Of a DNA stretch of 64,000 bases, positions 43,777 through 53,504 are shown in pieces. The stretch lies in contig DXED01000020.1 of assembly GCA_019115145.1 (NCBI GenBank), positions 47,883-111,882 of the forward strand, read 5' to 3'. The notes under the pieces were generated by a model. The model made no database searches and had not been told where the DNA came from. It saw nothing but the letters and a program-made list of their open reading frames with translations. Source of the DNA: Claveliimonas intestinigallinarum (GTDB taxonomy: Bacteria > Bacillota > Clostridia > Lachnospirales > Lachnospiraceae). Within the stretch, counting starts at the first letter, position 1. Every line of letters starts with the position of its first letter. The translations under genes and the position numbers were made by a program.

Positions 43777-45270
43777 ATGAAAATTGGATTTGACAACGAA
43801 AAATATCTTCACATGCAATCCTCCCACATCCGTGAGAGGATTGACAAATTCGGCGGGAAGCTCTATCTGGAGTTCGGCGGAAAGCTCTTCGACGACTACC
43901 ACGCCTCCAGAGTGCTGCCCGGCTTTGCACCTGACAGCAAGCTTCGGCTGCTGAAGCAGCTGGCAGACCAGGCGGAGATCGTCATTGTCATCAGCGCGGG
44001 GGACATCGAGAAGAACAAGGTGCGGGGAGATCTGGGGATCACCTACGATTCAGACGTTATCCGCCTGCGGGACGAGTTCATCCGGGCCGGACTCTATGTG
44101 GGGAGCGTTGTCATCACCCAGTACAGCGGGCAGAGCAGCGCGGATCTTTTCAAGGCCCGGCTGGAGCGCCTGGGCATCCGCGTGTACCTCCACTACATCA
44201 TTCCCGGCTATCCGGGAAATGTGCCTCTTATCGTCAGCGACGAGGGCTACGGAAAAAATGATTATATTGAGACATCCAGACCTCTTGTAGTCATCACCGC
44301 TCCGGGGCCGGGAAGCGGAAAGATGGCCACCTGCCTCTCTCAGCTCTACCACGAGCACAATCGGGGCGTCCAGGCGGGGTACGCGAAATTCGAGACCTTC
44401 CCCATCTGGAACATTCCTCTGAAGCACCCGGTGAACCTGGCCTACGAGGCAGCCACAGCGGATCTCAACGACGTGAACATGATCGACCCCTTCCACCTGG
44501 AGGCCTACGGCGAGACAACGGTCAACTACAACAGGGACATTGAGATTTTCCCGGTCCTGCGCACTACCTTTGAGCGCATTTACGGGGAGAGCCCCTACAA
44601 GTCCCCCACAGACATGGGCGTAAACATGGCCGGCAACTGTATCTGCGACGATGAGGTATGCCGCCAGGCCTCCCTCCAGGAGATCATCCGCCGGTACTAC
44701 GACACCATGGACCGGTTTATCGCCGGCGCCTGCTCCGAGGAGGAGGTGTTCAAGATCGAGATGCTCATGAACCAGGCAGGGATCACCGCCCACGACCGTC
44801 CTGTTGTGGACGCGGCCCTGAACCGGGCGGAGCAGACCGGGGCTCCGGCCGCCGCCCTGGAGCTACCGGACGGAAGGATCGTCACCGGAAAGACAAGCGA
44901 CCTGCTGGGCGCCTCCGCAGCTCTTCTTCTGAACGCGCTCAAGGAGCTGGCAGGCATTGACCACGCATGCCACGTGATCTCCCCGGAGGCCATTGAGCCC
45001 ATCCAGAAGCTGAAGGTCAACTACCTGGGAAGCCACAATCCCCGGCTTCACACGGACGAGGTGCTCATCGCCCTCTCCGTCAGCGCGGCCACGGACAGAA
45101 ACGCCCAGCTGGCTCTGGAGCAGCTGCCGAAGCTGAAGGGCTGTCAGCTTCACACCTCTGTCATGGTCAGCCAGGTGGACATCAATATCTTTAAGAAATT
45201 GTTTATACAGGCAACTTTCGAGCCAAAATATGAAAAAAAGACTGTTTTTCAGGAAGAAAAAGGTATATAA
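43777..45270 (+). CDS. DUF1846 domain protein
   Basis: A 497-residue protein that matches the DUF1846 family over its full length, with the conserved N-terminus MKIGFDNEKYL, the segment GPGSGKMATCLSQLYHE near 185 that looks like a nucleotide-binding loop, and KFETFPIWN. Structures of relatives exist but the biochemical role is unknown; a nucleotide-dependent enzyme is likely from the loop. AAGGA precedes the ATG. It lies between ftsH and pyrG; a TATAAT near its 3' end (45266-45271) could serve pyrG. Confidence 0.9.
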   Translation: MKIGFDNEKYLHMQSSHIRERIDKFGGKLYLEFGGKLFDDYHASRVLPGFAPDSKLRLLKQLADQAEIVIVISAGDIEKNKVRGDLGITYDSDVIRLRDEFIRAGLYVGSVVITQYSGQSSADLFKARLERLGIRVYLHYIIPGYPGNVPLIVSDEGYGKNDYIETSRPLVVITAPGPGSGKMATCLSQLYHEHNRGVQAGYAKFETFPIWNIPLKHPVNLAYEAATADLNDVNMIDPFHLEAYGETTVNYNRDIEIFPVLRTTFERIYGESPYKSPTDMGVNMAGNCICDDEVCRQASLQEIIRRYYDTMDRFIAGACSEEEVFKIEMLMNQAGITAHDRPVVDAALNRAEQTGAPAAALELPDGRIVTGKTSDLLGASAALLLNALKELAGIDHACHVISPEAIEPIQKLKVNYLGSHNPRLHTDEVLIALSVSAATDRNAQLALEQLPKLKGCQLHTSVMVSQVDINIFKKLFIQATFEPKYEKKTVFQEEKGI

Positions 45271-45326
45271 TATGTTTTTTAAAAGAAATGAACCACGAAA
45301 CATCTGACAGACAAAAGGAGGAAACT

Positions 45327-46943
45327 ATGGCAGTAAAATATGTATTTGTGACAGGCGGCGTAGTATCGGGACTTGGCAAGGGCATCACAGCCGCATCCCT
45401 TGGCCGGCTCCTGAAGGCGAGAGGGTATACGGTGACCATGCAGAAGTTTGATCCCTATATCAACATCGACCCGGGAACCATGAACCCGGTACAGCACGGA
45501 GAGGTCTTTGTCACAGACGACGGGGCGGAGACGGACCTGGATCTGGGCCACTATGAGCGCTTTATCGACGAGAGCCTCACAAAGAATTCCAATGTGACCA
45601 CAGGCAAGATCTACTGGTCTGTCCTGCAGAAGGAAAGGCGGGGCGATTTCGGCGGAGGCACCGTACAGGTGATCCCCCACATCACGAACGAGATCAAGAG
45701 CCGCTTCTACCGCAATCCTGTCGCAAAGGATACAGAGATTGCCATTATCGAGGTGGGCGGCACGGTAGGCGACATTGAGAGCCAGCCCTTCCTGGAGGCC
45801 ATCCGGCAGTTCCAGCACGAGAAGGGACGGGAAAATGTCATCCTCATCCACGTCACCCTCATCCCCTACCTGCGGGCATCCCAGGAGATGAAGACAAAGC
45901 CCACCCAGGCCAGCGTCAAGGATCTGCAGGGCATGGGCATCCAGCCTGACATCATCGTGTGCCGCTCCGAGCATCCTCTGGACCAGGGCATCAAGGACAA
46001 GATCGCCCTCTTCTGCAATGTGCCGGCTGACCATGTGCTCCAGAACCTGGATGTGGAGTATCTGTATGAGGCTCCCCTTGCCATGGAAAAAGAGCACCTG
46101 GCAGAGGTTGTCTGCGAGTCACTTCACCTGGAGTGCCCTGAGCCGGATCTGAAGGACTGGACAGAGATGGTGGACTACTTAAAGAGCCCCAACACAGAGG
46201 TCACAGTGGCTCTTGTCGGAAAATATATCCAGCTCCACGACGCCTACATCAGCGTAGTGGAGGCGCTGAAGCACGGAGGCATCTTCTCCCGGGCCACCGT
46301 CAACATCAAGTGGGTGGACTCGGAGACTGTCACGCCTGACAACGTGGGCGAGCTTCTGGGCGATGTGAGCGGTATTCTCGTACCCGGCGGCTTTGGCAGC
46401 CGGGGCATTGACGGCAAGATCCAGGCCATCCGCTATGCCAGAGAGAACAACATCCCCTTCCTGGGCCTGTGCCTTGGCATGCAGCTTGCCATTGTGGAAT
46501 TTGCCAGGGATGTGGTTGGCTTCCACGACGCACACAGCGCGGAGCTGGACCCGGACACCACGCACCCGGTCATCCACATCATGCCGGACCAGATCGGCAT
46601 CGAGGACATCGGCGGCACCCTGCGTCTCGGCTCCTACCCCTGTGTGCTTGATAAGAGCTCCAAGGCCTACGCCCTCTACGGCAAGGAGGAGATCCACGAG
46701 CGTCACCGCCACCGCTATGAGGTGAACAACGACTACAGGGATGACCTCACCTCTCACGGCATGATGCTCTCCGGCCTGTCACCGGACGGACGCATCATCG
46801 AGATGATCGAGATCCCCTCCCACCCGTGGTTTATAGCCACCCAGGCCCACCCCGAGCTGAAATCAAGACCCAACAGGCCCCACCCGCTGTTCAAGGGATT
46901 TGTGGAGGCAGCGCTGAAATATCAGAGTGAGCACGAAAAATAG
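45327..46943 (+). CDS. pyrG: CTP synthase
   Basis: A 538-residue enzyme converting UTP and glutamine to CTP. The synthetase domain begins VTGGVVSGLGKGITAASLG; the glutamine amidotransferase domain has the catalytic cysteine in GLCLGMQLA near 387 and the HPE motif (QAHPELKSRP) near the end. GGAGG precedes the ATG at 45327. A good intrinsic terminator follows. A strong TATAAT with a weak -35 sits about 56 bases upstream. Confidence 0.98.
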   Translation: MAVKYVFVTGGVVSGLGKGITAASLGRLLKARGYTVTMQKFDPYINIDPGTMNPVQHGEVFVTDDGAETDLDLGHYERFIDESLTKNSNVTTGKIYWSVLQKERRGDFGGGTVQVIPHITNEIKSRFYRNPVAKDTEIAIIEVGGTVGDIESQPFLEAIRQFQHEKGRENVILIHVTLIPYLRASQEMKTKPTQASVKDLQGMGIQPDIIVCRSEHPLDQGIKDKIALFCNVPADHVLQNLDVEYLYEAPLAMEKEHLAEVVCESLHLECPEPDLKDWTEMVDYLKSPNTEVTVALVGKYIQLHDAYISVVEALKHGGIFSRATVNIKWVDSETVTPDNVGELLGDVSGILVPGGFGSRGIDGKIQAIRYARENNIPFLGLCLGMQLAIVEFARDVVGFHDAHSAELDPDTTHPVIHIMPDQIGIEDIGGTLRLGSYPCVLDKSSKAYALYGKEEIHERHRHRYEVNNDYRDDLTSHGMMLSGLSPDGRIIEMIEIPSHPWFIATQAHPELKSRPNRPHPLFKGFVEAALKYQSEHEK

Positions 46944-46979
46944 AACAAAAGAAAGACTGGAAATATATAGGGAAAAGCG

Positions 46980-47019
46980 AAAAAGTTCAGGAGCTTCCGC
47001 AAGGGCTCCTGAACTTTTT
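46980..47019 (+). terminator. Intrinsic terminator after pyrG
   Basis: AAAAAGTTCAGGAGC (46980-46994) pairs with GCTCCTGAACTTTTT (47005-47019) around a 10-base loop; both flanks allow termination on either strand. Confidence 0.85.
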
Positions 47020-47110
47020 CTTTGTGGCGTCATCATAATGCTCTGCGCCGTCACAACCTCTGTTGCAACGATTTCCGCCGCTGTCTGCTCCCCCTTCCCA
47101 CTTTTGCCTC

Positions 47111-48247
47111 CTACTCCTCATCCAACAGGAACTCGCTCATCACATAGTTGCTGACATCAATCCCTCTCTTCGTCAGCCGCACCTTGTCCCCGGCTGATTT
47201 TAGCAGTCCCTGGCCCTGCAGGCGCTCTATGGTCGCTCCATAGACCTGATCCATGTCCTCCTGAAACTGCTCCTGAAAGCGTCGGCGGGAGACCCCCTCC
47301 ATCTTCCGCAGTCCCAGGAACATGAACTCCTCCATGGCATCCTTCCTGGTGAGGGTTTCCGGCTCCTCTCCTTCCGTCCAGCGCCTTCCGCCCATGAGGG
47401 AGGCAGCTCCCGGTCCGATGCCCAGATACTCCCGGCGATCCCAGTAGCCCAGATTGTGGCGGCACTCGTACCCGGGGCGGGCGTAATTGGAGATCTCATA
47501 GCGATGGAGGCTGTACTCCGACAGGATTTCCTCTGTCCGCTCATACATCCGCCTCTCTGTGTCCTCGTCCGGCAGCTCCTCTGCGTGCCTGCCACCTCCA
47601 TACCTCTCATAGAAGGGCGTCCCCTCCTCTATGATGAGACTGTAGGCGGAAATATGGGCAGGTGGCGGGGTCAGTCCTGCCACAGCCCGCAGGGTCTTCT
47701 CCCAGCTCTCCTCTGTCTGAAAGGGGATGGCGGACATGAGATCCACATTGATATTGGAAAATCCCGTCTCCACCGCAGCCTGGTAGGTGTCCCTGAAGTC
47801 TCTCCATGTGTGGATCCGTCCCAGAGCCCCCAGCTCCCGGTCGTCCGCCGACTGCAGCCCGATGCTCAGCCGGTTGATGCCGGCCTGCCGCCAGGCCCTC
47901 AGCTTCTCCCGGGAAAGTCCCATTTCTTCTGCCCCGGATCCGGCCACGGTTCCCGGGTTGCACTCCAGGGTGATCTCCGCATCCCCGTCCACAGAAAAGG
48001 CCCCCCGGATGGCCGCAAAAATCTGCAGGATCTGCTCTCCTGTCAGGATGGACGGCGTTCCCCCGCCAAGGAAAATGCTGACAACATGATAAGCCTTCGC
48101 GATGTCCCGGTAAGACCGGAGCTTTTCGCAAAGGCTGTCCACATACTCCTGCCGCTCCCGCCGGCCTGCGGGGGCGGACAAGAAGTCACAGTATTTACAT
48201 TTTCTGACGCAGAAGGGAATGTGGATATATAATTCCAGTTCTTTCAT
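47111..48247 (-). CDS. hemW: HemW-like radical SAM protein
   Basis: A 378-residue radical SAM protein. The cluster motif is CVRKCKYCDF at residues 12-21; GGGTPS near 62 binds SAM and the HemN C-terminal domain follows. It is shorter than HemN (about 450) and carries the HemW-type cysteine arrangement, so it is a haem chaperone candidate rather than coproporphyrinogen dehydrogenase. It follows lepA by 12 bp, the frequent Firmicute order lepA-hemW. Confidence 0.93.
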   Translation of the reverse strand: MKELELYIHIPFCVRKCKYCDFLSAPAGRRERQEYVDSLCEKLRSYRDIAKAYHVVSIFLGGGTPSILTGEQILQIFAAIRGAFSVDGDAEITLECNPGTVAGSGAEEMGLSREKLRAWRQAGINRLSIGLQSADDRELGALGRIHTWRDFRDTYQAAVETGFSNINVDLMSAIPFQTEESWEKTLRAVAGLTPPPAHISAYSLIIEEGTPFYERYGGGRHAEELPDEDTERRMYERTEEILSEYSLHRYEISNYARPGYECRHNLGYWDRREYLGIGPGAASLMGGRRWTEGEEPETLTRKDAMEEFMFLGLRKMEGVSRRRFQEQFQEDMDQVYGATIERLQGQGLLKSAGDKVRLTKRGIDVSNYVMSEFLLDEE

Positions 48248-48259
48248 CTGCTTCTCCTC

Positions 48260-50074
48260 TTATTTGTCATCCAGCTTCAGCACGCTCATGAAGGCCTTCT
48301 GTGGGATCTCCACATTGCCCACCTGGCGCATCCGCTTCTTTCCTTCCTTCTGCTTTTCCAGCAGCTTTCTCTTCCGGCTGATATCGCCGCCGTAGCACTT
48401 GGCAAGCACGTCCTTGCGCAGCGCCTTGACCGTCTCTCTGGCGATGATCTTGCTTCCGATGGCAGCCTGGATAGGGATCTCAAAGAGCTGGCGGGGGATC
48501 TCCTCCTTCAGCTTCTCGCACATCTTCCTGCCCCTCTCGTAGGCAGTCCCGGCGTGGACGATAAAGGACAGGGCATCCACCTCCTCCTTGTTGATCAGGA
48601 TGTCCAGCTTCACCAGCTCAGATCTCTGGTAGCCCAGCATCTCATAGTCAAAGGAGGCGTAGCCCCTTGACCGGGATTTGAGAGCGTCAAAGAAGTCGTA
48701 AATGATCTCGTTCAGGGGCAGGTGATACCGGAGAACCGCCCTCGTCTCCTCAATGTACTCCATGCCCTGGTACTCGCCCCGCCTCTCCTGGCAGAGCTCC
48801 ATGATGGAGCCGATGTACTCGGAGGTCACCATGATCTCCGCTTTTACCATAGGCTCCTCCATGTATTCGATCTCCGAGGGATCCGGCAGGTTGGAGGGAT
48901 TGGTCAGCTCGATGACCTCCCCGTTTGTCTTGTGCACCTTGTAGATAACACCCGGCGCCGTGGTCACCAGATCCAGGTTGTACTCTCTCTCCAGTCTCTC
49001 CTGGATGATCTCCAGGTGGAGCAGTCCCAGGAAGCCGCAGCGAAATCCAAAGCCCAGGGCCACAGAGGTCTCCGGCTCGAACTGCAGGGACGCGTCGTTG
49101 AGCTGCAGCTTTTCCAGGGCGTCTCTCAGATCCGGATACTTGGCCCCGTCTGCGGGATACATGCCGCAGTACACCATGGGCTGCACCTTCTTGTAGCCCG
49201 GAAGGGGCTCGCTGCAGGGATGGTTCGCGTCTGTCACCGTATCTCCCACCCGGGTGTCCTTTACATTTTTCAGGCTGGCTGTAAAGTAGCCCACCATGCC
49301 GGCCTCCAGCTCATTGCAGGGGATGAACTGCCCTGCTCCGAAGTAGCCCACCTCCACCACATCAGCGGTAGTGCCTGTGGCCATCATGTGGATGGACATT
49401 CCCTTGCGGATTGTCCCCTCCATGATCCGGCAGAAGACAATGACACCCTTGTAGGAGTCGTACAGGGAGTCAAAGATCAGGGCCTTGAGGGGCGCCTTCG
49501 GATCCCCTGTGGGGGCAGGTATCTTCTGGATGATCTGCTCCAGCACCTGATCCACGTTCAGGCCTGTCTTGGCGGAGATGAGGGGCGCGTCCTGGGCCTC
49601 GATCCCGATCACATCCTCGATCTCCTCGATGACTCTCTCCGGCTCCGCGCTTGGCAGATCCACCTTGTTGATGACCGGCATCACATCCAGGTCATGATCC
49701 AGCGCCAGATACACATTGGCCAGCGTCTGGGCCTCCACACCCTGTGCCGCGTCCACCACCAGGATCGCGCCGTCGCAGGCCGCCAGGCTCCGGGACACTT
49801 CATAGTTAAAGTCCACATGTCCCGGTGTGTCGATAAGGTTGAAAATATATTCGTGACCGTCCTTTGCCTTGTAGACGGTCCGGACGGCCTGGGACTTGAT
49901 GGTGATGCCCCTCTCCCGCTCCAGATCCATATTATCCAGCACCTGGGACTGCATCTCACGGCTTGTGAGAAGGCCGGTCATCTCGATGATGCGGTCCGCC
50001 AGGGTTGATTTCCCATGGTCAATATGGGCAATGATACAAAAATTCCGAATTCTGCTCTGTTCTATTTCTCCCAC
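48260..50074 (-). CDS. lepA: Elongation factor 4 (LepA)
   Basis: A 604-residue translational GTPase that back-translocates or helps assemble ribosomes. G1 is AHIDHGKSTLAD, RGITIKSQ is switch I, DTPGHVDF switch II, NKVD near 130; the LepA-specific C-terminal domain follows (KMCEKLKEEIPRQLFEIPIQAAIG region). I prefer the GTG at 50074, 9 bases after AAGGA, since the protein then starts like its homologues; the ATG at 50092 has no ribosome site. It is co-oriented with holA and hemW. Confidence 0.96.
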   Translation of the reverse strand: MGEIEQSRIRNFCIIAHIDHGKSTLADRIIEMTGLLTSREMQSQVLDNMDLERERGITIKSQAVRTVYKAKDGHEYIFNLIDTPGHVDFNYEVSRSLAACDGAILVVDAAQGVEAQTLANVYLALDHDLDVMPVINKVDLPSAEPERVIEEIEDVIGIEAQDAPLISAKTGLNVDQVLEQIIQKIPAPTGDPKAPLKALIFDSLYDSYKGVIVFCRIMEGTIRKGMSIHMMATGTTADVVEVGYFGAGQFIPCNELEAGMVGYFTASLKNVKDTRVGDTVTDANHPCSEPLPGYKKVQPMVYCGMYPADGAKYPDLRDALEKLQLNDASLQFEPETSVALGFGFRCGFLGLLHLEIIQERLEREYNLDLVTTAPGVIYKVHKTNGEVIELTNPSNLPDPSEIEYMEEPMVKAEIMVTSEYIGSIMELCQERRGEYQGMEYIEETRAVLRYHLPLNEIIYDFFDALKSRSRGYASFDYEMLGYQRSELVKLDILINKEEVDALSFIVHAGTAYERGRKMCEKLKEEIPRQLFEIPIQAAIGSKIIARETVKALRKDVLAKCYGGDISRKRKLLEKQKEGKKRMRQVGNVEIPQKAFMSVLKLDDK

Positions 50075-50159
50075 TTCTATCGTTCCTTCCATAGTAAGTA
50101 ATATTCCATTTCAGCTCCCATATCATAGCATGACTGCCCCGCTTTGCGCAAGCGCACTG

Positions 50160-51143
50160 TCATGCCTGAGCGCTGTATTTTACAATAAAGATCTCCACGC
50201 ACATGGTGTTGTCCAGCCGCCCCGTCTTGGCCGCCTCCTCCATATCCGCGGCGTCCTCCAGTATACTGCGGATCTGCCGCCCGGAAAATCCTTTGCTCTG
50301 ATCCATACATTTCCCAGCCACGTAGGGGTGTAGCCCCGCACTCTGGGCAATCTGCTGCCTTCCGAGGCCCTTCTTCATCAGGTCCTTCACCTCCAGCAGG
50401 ATGCGGAACTGCCTTGTCAGGAGGGCCAGGATCCGAAGAGGCGGCTCCTTCAGCGCCACCAGGTCATAGTAGTAGTCCAGTGCCTTTTTCTGCTGCTTTT
50501 TGGCCACAGCGTCCACCATGTCAAAGATCCGGTTTGTGATTTGGGTCGTGCAGATGTCCTCCACGTCCTGTATGGTGATCTCATCCTTAAAAGCCGTGTA
50601 GGAGAACAGCTTCTCCAGCTCCTTTTCCAGATTTTCCATATCTGTCCCAGCCTTTGAGATCAGATACCGCACCGTAGACTCCTGGATCCTTTTGTTCTCT
50701 CTTTTCACAGCCGAGGCGATCCACAGAAGGAGGGTCTTCTCGTCCTGCATGCCCATCTCCACGACGCGCCCTTTGTCCTTGACCGCCTTGTACAGCTTTC
50801 CCCGCTTGTCCACCTCTGTCTCGACAAAGAGAAAGATCACCGTGTCCGGCATGGTCTTAATATAGTCCGCCAGCTCCGGGGATGCGGTCTTGAAAAATCC
50901 CGAGTTCTCCACCACAATGAGCCGGTGGTTCGCAAAAAAGGGCATGGTCTCCGCCAGATCTATAATCTCCGGGACACTGGTATTTTTCCCCTCATAGTAG
51001 GAATAGTTCATAGTGTCCCCCTCAGGGATGATGGCCTTTGTGAGCCGCTGCTTGTATTGTTTCTTCAGGTAGGCCTCCTCCCCGTAGAGGAGATATACGT
51101 TTTTAAATTGTCCGGTCTTTATATCTTCATTTAAATTCTTCAT
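50160..51143 (-). CDS. holA: DNA polymerase III delta subunit
   Basis: A 327-residue clamp-loader subunit. The N-terminal domain (YLLYGEEAYLKKQYKQRL) is followed by the AAA-like region and the C-terminal helical collar domain (LALLTRQFRILLEVKDL, GRQQIAQSAGLHPYVAGK). The ATG at 51143 has no ribosome site and lies 7 bases after a perfect TATAAT, so translation is probably leaderless. Its 3' end overlaps an imperfect hairpin (GCATGAC 50128-50134 with GTCATGC 50159-50165). Confidence 0.93.
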   Translation of the reverse strand: MKNLNEDIKTGQFKNVYLLYGEEAYLKKQYKQRLTKAIIPEGDTMNYSYYEGKNTSVPEIIDLAETMPFFANHRLIVVENSGFFKTASPELADYIKTMPDTVIFLFVETEVDKRGKLYKAVKDKGRVVEMGMQDEKTLLLWIASAVKRENKRIQESTVRYLISKAGTDMENLEKELEKLFSYTAFKDEITIQDVEDICTTQITNRIFDMVDAVAKKQQKKALDYYYDLVALKEPPLRILALLTRQFRILLEVKDLMKKGLGRQQIAQSAGLHPYVAGKCMDQSKGFSGRQIRSILEDAADMEEAAKTGRLDNTMCVEIFIVKYSAQA

Positions 51144-51150
51144 GTTGACT

Positions 51151-51180
51151 ATTATAAGCGATTTGTGCCGGTCTTGACAA
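51151..51180 (-). promoter_or_regulatory. holA promoter
   Basis: TTGTCA (51180-51175), 18 bp, TATAAT (51156-51151) on the minus strand, with 7 bases between the -10 and the ATG. Confidence 0.7.
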
Positions 51181-51207
51181 GGGAAGATAACATCCGGGGC
51201 AGCGAAA

Positions 51208-53502
51208 TCAGATCAGGAACCCGCGGATACTCATTTTCCTGCCGTCTGTCCGGATGGTCACAGCTCCGCTGCGTGCCGTCTGGTATACCAGGCAGCCAGC
51301 CTGCGAAAGCCTCTCCATCGTCTCCTTATGGGGATGTCCGTACCGGTTGTCCCGGCCGGCTGAAATAAGGGCCACATCAGGGGATGCCTGCCTTAGAAGC
51401 TCCTCTGATGTGGAATTTTTCGAGCCGTGATGGGCCACCTTCAACACATCGTATGTCTTTTCCAGCCTCTGTGCCAGCACCTCCTCGCCCTCCCCCTCCA
51501 CGTCACCTGTAAGGAGCATGTCAAAGGCACCGCAGGATACGTCCAGCACAAGGGAGGCCCCGTTTCCCGGCATCAGCTCATCTCCTCTCCCGGGCTGGAG
51601 GCAGGTCACTGTGAGGCTGCCCCAGGACAGAGCACCTCCCCTGTCCATGAACGCAAGGGGAACGCCCCGCTTTTCAGCCTCCTTTGCCAGAGCCTGCAGC
51701 TTCTCATCCCACACTTCGGGAACAGGCAGCACAAGGCAGCACACCTTCACTCCCATCTCCTGCCTTCCCAGCAGCTCTTCCACCCCATTCATGTGGTCGC
51801 CGTCCCCGTGGGTCACGAATACATAGTCCAGCTTTCCCACACCTTTCGCCTTTAAAAACGGCACGATCCGGTATCTGCCGGCCTGGTCCGTATCGCTGCT
51901 GCCCCCGTCCACAAGAATGCTGGTTCCGTCGTCCGCCCGGATAAAAATGCTGTCCCCCTGGCCCACATCCAGCACAGTGATCTCCGTCTGGCCCAGACTG
52001 CCCAGCCGGGAGGCAGGCCCGGCAAAGAGCAGGACTGCCAGCCCCGCCAGCACAGGGACGAAGGCTCTGCGCCTCTCCCGCGGGCAGTGCCGGTCCTCCT
52101 TCCTCTCCCTTCTTCTGGCCAAAGCCCAGAGAACCATGGTGATCCCCAGCGCCGCATAGTAGAACCAGACCGTATCCATCCCCGGCTGCCCTGTCACAAG
52201 GCGGCTCCCCGGGAGGGCAAGGGCAGCCCGGCAGCTGACCTCATAGACATCCAGTATCCTGCCGGATATCCAGAGGAGCGCCAGCCCTGCCGGCTCAACT
52301 GCCATGTACAGAAGGCTGCCCGCCATCCCCAGAAAAAGGAGGGCTGACATGAGGGGGATCACAAGCAGATTTAAGAGCACAGAGTAGACGGGAAACTCAA
52401 AATAGTGGTACAGTGTGACCGGAAAGAGGATCATCTGCACACCCAGGCTGGATTGCAGCGCCTGCACCAGACCTGTCTTTGCTTTCGCCAGCCTGCCCCT
52501 GCTCCCTGCCTGACGTCTCCTGTTCTCCTCCGCCTGCCGGTTCTTTCCTGGCAGCCGGATCAGCTCGCCGAGAAGCCACATCCCAAGGATCGCCCCGAAG
52601 GACATCTGAAATCCCCCGTCATAGAAGGACAGGGGCTGCCACAGGATGACCACCACAGCTGCCGCGGACAGGGCGGTGATCATGTCGTAGACCCTTCCTG
52701 TCATATCTGCTCCCACCCGTATGAGAAACATGACAAGGGAGCGCAGCACCGCCACGCCTGCGCCGATCATGAGGATGTACAGCAGCAGAAACCCAATGCC
52801 GAGAAGACCTCCCACCAGATAGGAGCCTGTGCGGCGCCTCAGAAACTGATAGGAGCCGATGCCGATAAAGGACAGGTGTAGCCCTGATATGGACAGGATG
52901 TGGGCAATGCCGTTGACCTGGTAGAGCTCCTTTGTCTCCGGATCCATGCCCTGCCGGTCCCCCAGGATCATAGCCGCCAGGATGCCGCCGTCCTTCTCTC
53001 CCGCCGCCTCCAAAAGAGCGGCTTTCCACGCTCTGCGGAACCTCTCAAGAGCGTCCCGCAGACGCCAGAAGGTGCCATCTGTCACCTCTACGCTCTGTGT
53101 CCACAGGCCTGCGTGTATGTTCTGTCTCTGATAATAAAACTTCTGATCAAAATTTCCGGGATTTCGCGCCTCATCGAAGAAAAAGAGCTGTCCCCTGGCG
53201 CGCAGGATATTTCCTGTCCGAAGATCCGTCTTATCAGGATCGTATAAGATCACGCCGGCCTCCCCCACGGTTCGGCCGGACTTTGTGATAGAATTCTCTC
53301 TTAGATAAAATACATTGTAATCTGCCTTCTCTTCCCTTTTCCACACCTGCCCTTCTATAAGGACCGTGTCCCCCTCCTCAAAGGCCGCCCGGGCAGGGGG
53401 ATCCCTAAGCTCCTCCAGGAAAACGTCTCCGCCCAGGTGGACGGCGAGAAAAGCGGCAAGCAGGAAGAGCGAGCAAAAAATAAACAATCGTCTTTCTTTC
53501 AA
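51208..53502 (-). CDS. comEC: ComEC/Rec2 DNA uptake channel
   Basis: A 764-residue protein with an N-terminal OB-like domain, the ComEC membrane region (residues about 200-490, several helices, motif GIAHILSISGLHLSFIG) and a C-terminal metallo-beta-lactamase domain with HGDGDHMNG near 585. It forms the inner-membrane channel for transforming DNA. The start is TTG at 53502, 2 bases after the GerMN-protein stop, so the two are probably translationally coupled. With comEA close by it suggests at least part of a competence apparatus. Confidence 0.92.
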   Translation of the reverse strand: MKERRLFIFCSLFLLAAFLAVHLGGDVFLEELRDPPARAAFEEGDTVLIEGQVWKREEKADYNVFYLRENSITKSGRTVGEAGVILYDPDKTDLRTGNILRARGQLFFFDEARNPGNFDQKFYYQRQNIHAGLWTQSVEVTDGTFWRLRDALERFRRAWKAALLEAAGEKDGGILAAMILGDRQGMDPETKELYQVNGIAHILSISGLHLSFIGIGSYQFLRRRTGSYLVGGLLGIGFLLLYILMIGAGVAVLRSLVMFLIRVGADMTGRVYDMITALSAAAVVVILWQPLSFYDGGFQMSFGAILGMWLLGELIRLPGKNRQAEENRRRQAGSRGRLAKAKTGLVQALQSSLGVQMILFPVTLYHYFEFPVYSVLLNLLVIPLMSALLFLGMAGSLLYMAVEPAGLALLWISGRILDVYEVSCRAALALPGSRLVTGQPGMDTVWFYYAALGITMVLWALARRRERKEDRHCPRERRRAFVPVLAGLAVLLFAGPASRLGSLGQTEITVLDVGQGDSIFIRADDGTSILVDGGSSDTDQAGRYRIVPFLKAKGVGKLDYVFVTHGDGDHMNGVEELLGRQEMGVKVCCLVLPVPEVWDEKLQALAKEAEKRGVPLAFMDRGGALSWGSLTVTCLQPGRGDELMPGNGASLVLDVSCGAFDMLLTGDVEGEGEEVLAQRLEKTYDVLKVAHHGSKNSTSEELLRQASPDVALISAGRDNRYGHPHKETMERLSQAGCLVYQTARSGAVTIRTDGRKMSIRGFLI

Positions 53503-53504
53503 TA

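Noticed and set aside
47111..48247. Coproporphyrinogen III dehydrogenase (HemN)
   Set aside because: The protein is too short and carries the HemW-type motif; the lepA neighbour also fits HemW.
50128..50165. Terminator after holA
   Set aside because: The stem GCATGAC/GTCATGC is interrupted and has no T-run; it overlaps the holA stop and is weak.
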